A stretch of 64,000 nucleotides of DNA from Rotaria sp. Silwood1 (lineage: Eukaryota > Rotifera > Eurotatoria > Philodinida > Philodinidae), in the NCBI GenBank assembly GCA_905250075.1, contig CAJNOP010000101.1:86570-150569 (forward strand), given 5' to 3'. Both the position numbers and the translations under genes were made by a program. The notes under the pieces are model-generated. The model worked only from the letters and a program-made list of their open reading frames with translations. It was not told the origin of the DNA and ran no database searches. Positions 60,211-64,000 of the stretch are shown in pieces (position 1 is the first letter of the stretch; the number at the start of each line of letters is the position of its first letter).

Positions 60211-62127
60211 TATTCTGAACTCAACAGCCATAAGTAATATGTTTCGTTAATTGTGGCATAGTCGAGTAGGATTGACTTCTAATATTCTTACCTTTTTTCT
60301 TCCATAGAGATTGAAATAATAGAATAACCAGTTGATTGGCATAGTATAATATATTCAATGGCGATGGTATTGGAGATTTAGTTGCATACTCTTTAGCTAG
60401 TAGAAATCGATGATAAGCCCAGTCTTTCTGTGCATTATTGTTGGTTTTGTAAGCGTCACACTGAAACCAGAACAAGGGATGCAATAGTGTGTTACAATGA
60501 CAGTTTATTGATTAAGACTAAATGTTGTCTTCAAGAGTGACATGTTAGTTTTTCTTCTGGGACTACTTAAAATGAGGGAAATATATAGCACTCATCATAT
60601 TGGCTTCTTCTTTGTTCTGCACTGCTTTTTCTTTCCATCAAATATTCTTAATCAAATTTATACTATTTTATTTGACAATGCTAATGAGCCAATCGAGCAT
60701 ATCTCTGTTCTGTGTTATGACTCTGGTAACTTTAGTGAAGTGTATGTTCTTCTGAAAGCCTTCACTTCAACTTAGATTCTTTGTCAGATATCTCTTTTAG
60801 ATTTCAAGACTTTCGAAGAAGCAGAAATTTGAAAAAATCACTATCGTATCATCTGTAATGTCCAGCACATGCAGTGTGAAGCTTTGGAAAAAAATTTAAC
60901 ATACTAATTAAGTTTTTACTTTTGAAAAATCTTTATTGATGAGTAGGATTGTCGCTACACAGCTTTGACAACCATCTCAAATGGTAGATATTTATGAGAC
61001 CTATTCAAGAATGTACTGCTTCATGACAAGACCTGAGTTTTTGGAAGCTCGAAACTGTTCATCGAATTCTCCCTCGTTTTAGTTACGATATTAGTTTTGA
61101 ACATCCATCTAATCTATCGTAACAACCAAAATGATTTTCATCTAGTAAAAACTTCTTTTTCTACAGCTGAGTGCGTTGAGTCGATTTATTAATATGTTTT
61201 GTTGAACATCAAGCGCTTACTTAGAAAGAGCCACCAGTACGTTGAGTAGAAGTACATTGGCGACACAGACAAAGATGATTGTCAGCACAAATGCCATATT
61301 TCCATATGCATCAGTATCAACTATTTGGAGATATTTCAAATACTATAAACACACATATGACATGCCTTACCTGTAACGCTCGATGTAGAAGCTGCTTTGT
61401 AGTCAATAAGATCTATTTGTCCGTAAATCTTCCACATGCCCCAATCGATGATATTCCATAAGAGATGCCATGTCCCAAGATCGGTCCCGTTCCGGCTGAT
61501 ATTGTATATGTAAGACGGCGAACCATCTTCGTTTCGGATCCAGGTAACTTAATATGGAGTAGTGATTAGTGCATAAGAACTGATTGAATAGGCAGCAAGA
61601 AAAATAAAAATGAAATAAATGAAGAAGTCCAAATCTTTCATCTAAAAAGCAATCGGAATGAGCCAAATAAGAAAAGCAGAATGCCTTTACTTACTGTGTT
61701 AAATATCATTAATAATCTGGGTTCAAGTTGTTCGTAAGCGGCGAAAAACTGAAGAATACGTACGTACCATAGACAGGGATCGACAGGCATGAAAATTCTT
61801 TAAAAAACATAGCGAAAACTAGAATGAAGAGTTAAAATTAAAAGAACTAACTTTGAGATGACAAATGCTTGTTCAATGACAATGAATCTTGTAATGAAAC
61901 TGGCGAGGTAGATGAAAATAGCGAGAGCATCAAGTATATACCAATGAATTTAAGGTAAAAGAAAAATACTCACTAATTCAGTGCCGCCTAAATCAGATTG
62001 CATTTGACTGACGAGTTGTTCGATTTGTTGAGCCAATCCGATTTTGTTCTCGTCATTCATCCATCCACTACAATTGGCAATGAAAATGAACTCGTTTGTT
62101 TGATCATTATTTAATGCTCGACAACAA

Positions 62128-62470
62128 GGGTGTGGGTGTGGGTATTAATGTGGATGCGGGTGGGTGTGCGTGTTTGTGAGCATCTTGCTTTACGAGAGCT
62201 CAACACCCACACCCACAAACACTCAAATTATACCCACACTCACATCCACAAACACTCAAATTACACCCACACCCACACCCACACCCACACCCACACCCAC
62301 ACCCACACCCACACCCACACCCACACCCACAAACACTCAAATTACACCCACACCCACATTCACGCCCACACCCACACCCCACACCCCACACCCCATACCC
62401 ACACCCCACACCCCACACCCCACATCCACATCCACACCCACACCCACACCAACGCCCCACACCCATACCC
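62128..62470. repeat. Large inverted telomere-like block with shared core
   Basis: Starts with GGGTGTGGGTGTGGG (62128), continues as GT-rich repeats to 62176, then has the 30-nt core (62177-62206, containing TTTACGAGAGCTCAACAC) and a long C-rich half of CCCACA units to 62470. The C-rich half contains a higher-order unit: AAACACTCAAATT followed by ACACCCACA runs, at least three times. The CCCACA run from 62265 is essentially perfect for about 65 nt. Confidence 0.85.
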
Positions 62471-63085
62471 AAAAACGCGTAAATTTCCAAAAATATACTT
62501 GTTTTAACAAGTTCGTACCTTCTTAACGCGTTTAAAAGCGTTTTTTTGACTGTCTTCACTGCCTGGGCAGGCTCGAAAATGTGCCCTGTGCCTGTCCCAG
62601 GAGAGGCCGTCAGGCAAATCTAACAGCCTGCTTGGACCTCTAATACATACAGCTGAAGCAGAGAAAGAAATGGAAGAGAAAAAAAAGGAGTAATATTTGG
62701 TTATTCTCTTCTTCCTCTTCCGTTTTTTTTCAATCATCAGAAAATGTGTTAGTGTTTCCGCGACATTTATTCAATAAGTTTCTATATACGGACATACGTA
62801 TTCATCATCGTAACAATGTATTGGTAGGAAGAAGGAGAACGGAAAAAGTGTCTATATATACCTCACTGTTGTGAAAGAATAATCCTACTAATGCCGAAAA
62901 AACCTAAGCGTTTTGGGCCTTTTTTGTATTTTTCTCCTAGAGCCGTGTTTTCAAACTTCTGCTAGAAGACAATTGCAACAGGTGAGTCTTTCTGTATTGT
63001 ACGACACTTTTTTCTCGGTAGAACTTGTTCGACTTTAGTCATGTCTTTTTTCTCTAATTCACGATTAGGCGAGTAAAACAGAAAA
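62471..63085. other. Intergenic segment with GC-rich patch
   Basis: At 62555-62640 a GC-rich patch contains the palindrome GCCTGGGCAGGC and the strings GTGCCCTGTGCCTGTCCCAG and GGCCGTCAGG, unlike the surroundings. ACGCGT occurs on both sides of 62500. It may be another small mobile element; its limits are unclear. No gene recognised. Confidence 0.35.
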
Positions 63086-63155
63086 GAGGGTGTGGGTGTG
63101 GGTGTGGATGGGGTGTGGGTGTGGGTGTGGGTGTGGGTGTGGGGTGTGGGTGTGG
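63086..63155. repeat. Telomere-like (TGTGGG)n run ending in a gap
   Basis: GAGGGTGTGGGTGTGGGTG from 63086 continues as almost pure TGTGGG units up to the start of the N run. The assembly breaks inside the repeat, as expected for a longer unassembled array. Confidence 0.85.
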
Positions 63156-63255
63156 NNNNNNNNNNNNNNNNNNNNNNNNNNNNNNNNNNNNNNNNNNNNN
63201 NNNNNNNNNNNNNNNNNNNNNNNNNNNNNNNNNNNNNNNNNNNNNNNNNNNNNNN
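63156..63255. other. Assembly gap (100 N)
   Basis: Exactly 100 N, immediately after a TGTGGG run; true size unknown. Confidence 0.99.
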
Positions 63256-64000
63256 AGTAGAATCTTTTAGCAGATCAGGACCTCTTCAATTACAAGTAAT
63301 ATTATATTACATTTTAGTTATACATGCTGCATAAAACAATAGAACACTATAATTTAATTTTTGATTTTTAATTCAATAAATTACGAAGTGTAAGTAATTT
63401 AAACTAATGTTATTGATAACTTATTTTACGCATAAATTAAATTGACACTATGGCACAAGTTGCGGGTGACACTATTGCGAAGGAAGATTTGATCATCAGA
63501 GAGGGGAAATGATTTTCAGGTTTCTTAACTAAATTATGAGTGACTAGACTAGTGTCCTATAGCAATCGTGTAAGTGCACTATATGTTCTATCATTGTAGG
63601 GATTTGTCGTCTTTTTTTGTTTTAGTAATGGTATCAACACTTGTCTTCTTTGTTGTATATTCTACTGATATTTATCAATATCGCTCTCTACTATGTTCTT
63701 CCCCTTGCTTTGACTTGTCTGTTCATGAGTCGGATTTATTCTAACCGTTTTCGATCCAATTTTATTCATGCAATGGCATATGATGGAAAACAATCTTTTT
63801 CGTTTCAGAAAGTCTTGTATTTGAATCTAGTCAAAGATGGCTCTAAACGGTAGCTCAACAGTTGATTGTTTGGTATCTAGGAACGATGAAATCCATTCCG
63901 GCACAAAAACGTTTTCAATAAAATTCCTGTGTGATCAAAGAGGCGTACATCAAAAACTCTCTTTAGTAACAAAGAACGTGACAGCCATGTTTAAATGTGA
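63256..64000. other. Intergenic or unrecognised sequence at the right edge
   Basis: A plus-strand frame at about 63620-63850 has a hydrophobic stretch (ILLIFINIALYYVLPLALTC) then basic residues, which might be one helix of a receptor-type membrane protein, but there is no ATG start or family motif. Nothing else recognised. Confidence 0.3.

Larger units (their letters stand above)
59213..62067 (-). pseudogene. TRPM-like cation channel, C-terminal half, disrupted
   Basis: A chain of minus-strand exons: about 62067-61974, 61945-61852, 61797-61695, 61641-61371, 61320-61221, about 60460-60292, then about 60040-59730, 59515-59439 and 59382-59213. The family is visible in IHWYILDALAIFIYLASF (S4 region), CLWYVRILQFFAAYEQLEPR, MKDLDFFIYFIFIFLAAYSI (S5), a pore region ending WGMWKIYGQIDL, and YGNMAFVLTIIFVCVANVLL then NVLVAL (S6), followed by NAQKDWAYHRFLLAKEYATK, the TRPM post-S6 segment. 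Breaks: TAA at 61951 (before IHWY), TAA at 61550 (TTPY*VTW, a likely CAA to TAA change), a phase mismatch between the S6 exon and the next, and a 214-bp insertion at 59516-59729 in the last coding part. TRPM channels carry cations across membranes. The downstream exons are assigned by continuity and may belong to another gene. Confidence 0.6.

Noticed and set aside
62130-62559. Overlapping frames made of Thr-Pro, His-Thr or Cys-Gly repeats
   Set aside because: They are translations of the CCCACA telomere-like array in three frames.
63641-63853. Possible receptor fragment at the right edge
   Set aside because: One hydrophobic stretch without ATG or family motif is not enough to call a gene.

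Overview
This window reads as animal nuclear DNA, most likely from a bdelloid rotifer (inference). The sequence shows AT-rich DNA, genes on both strands, many short introns of about 45-90 nt with GT..AG ends, no operons, and gene families I associate with bdelloids: NHL-repeat proteins with a membrane anchor, rhodopsin-like GPCRs with a DRF motif, RSE-type ADP-ribosyltransferases, and a ubiquitin-like protein with a Cys-rich C-terminus. It also carries many copies of TGTGGG, the telomeric repeat I recall for Adineta. I cannot name the species. Three runs of N (18804-18903, 41544-41553, 63156-63255) mark a draft scaffold.

Layout. 1-8.4 kb: the 3' end of an S1/P1-type nuclease gene, a three-exon C2-domain protein, a mono-ADP-ribosyltransferase-like protein and a small type I membrane protein. 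9.6-11.1 kb: a probable DNA transposon with GC-rich ends and an AT-rich tandem repeat inside. 12-15.3 kb: a dual-specificity phosphatase and a secreted, probably GPI-anchored phosphoesterase. 16.5-17.5 kb: a foldback element. 19-22.4 kb: a two-exon GMC oxidoreductase with one nonsense codon. 23.6-24.2 kb: a dead GPCR. 25.9-27 kb: a ubiquitin-like Cys-rich protein beside a hairpin element. 27-34 kb: gene-poor, with a Tc1-like composite element and a long hairpin. 34.3-39.1 kb: a secreted Calx-beta-like protein and a decayed NHL-repeat membrane protein. 40.8-41.8 kb: a GPCR interrupted by a short gap. 46.5-50.4 kb: a complete ten-exon EDEM3-like gene. 53.5-54 kb: a TIMP/NTR-like secreted protein. 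55.4-56.9 kb: a four-exon gene predicted to join a death-effector-like domain, a membrane segment, a coiled coil and two DM9 repeats. 58.7-62.1 kb: a cytochrome P450 fragment and a broken TRPM-like channel gene, surrounded by telomere-like repeats.

The genes do not form one pathway. The most unusual gene is the DED-TM-DM9 gene, which has the layout of a lectin-type receptor wired to a death-fold domain. The most unusual DNA is a family of inverted telomere-like blocks, two of which share a nearly identical 30-nt core 26 kb apart, and several terminal-inverted-repeat elements beginning CCCAAGT. Four or five genes are visibly broken and lie near these repeats, so parts of the window look like decaying accessory (perhaps subtelomeric) DNA mixed with well-kept core genes such as EDEM3.
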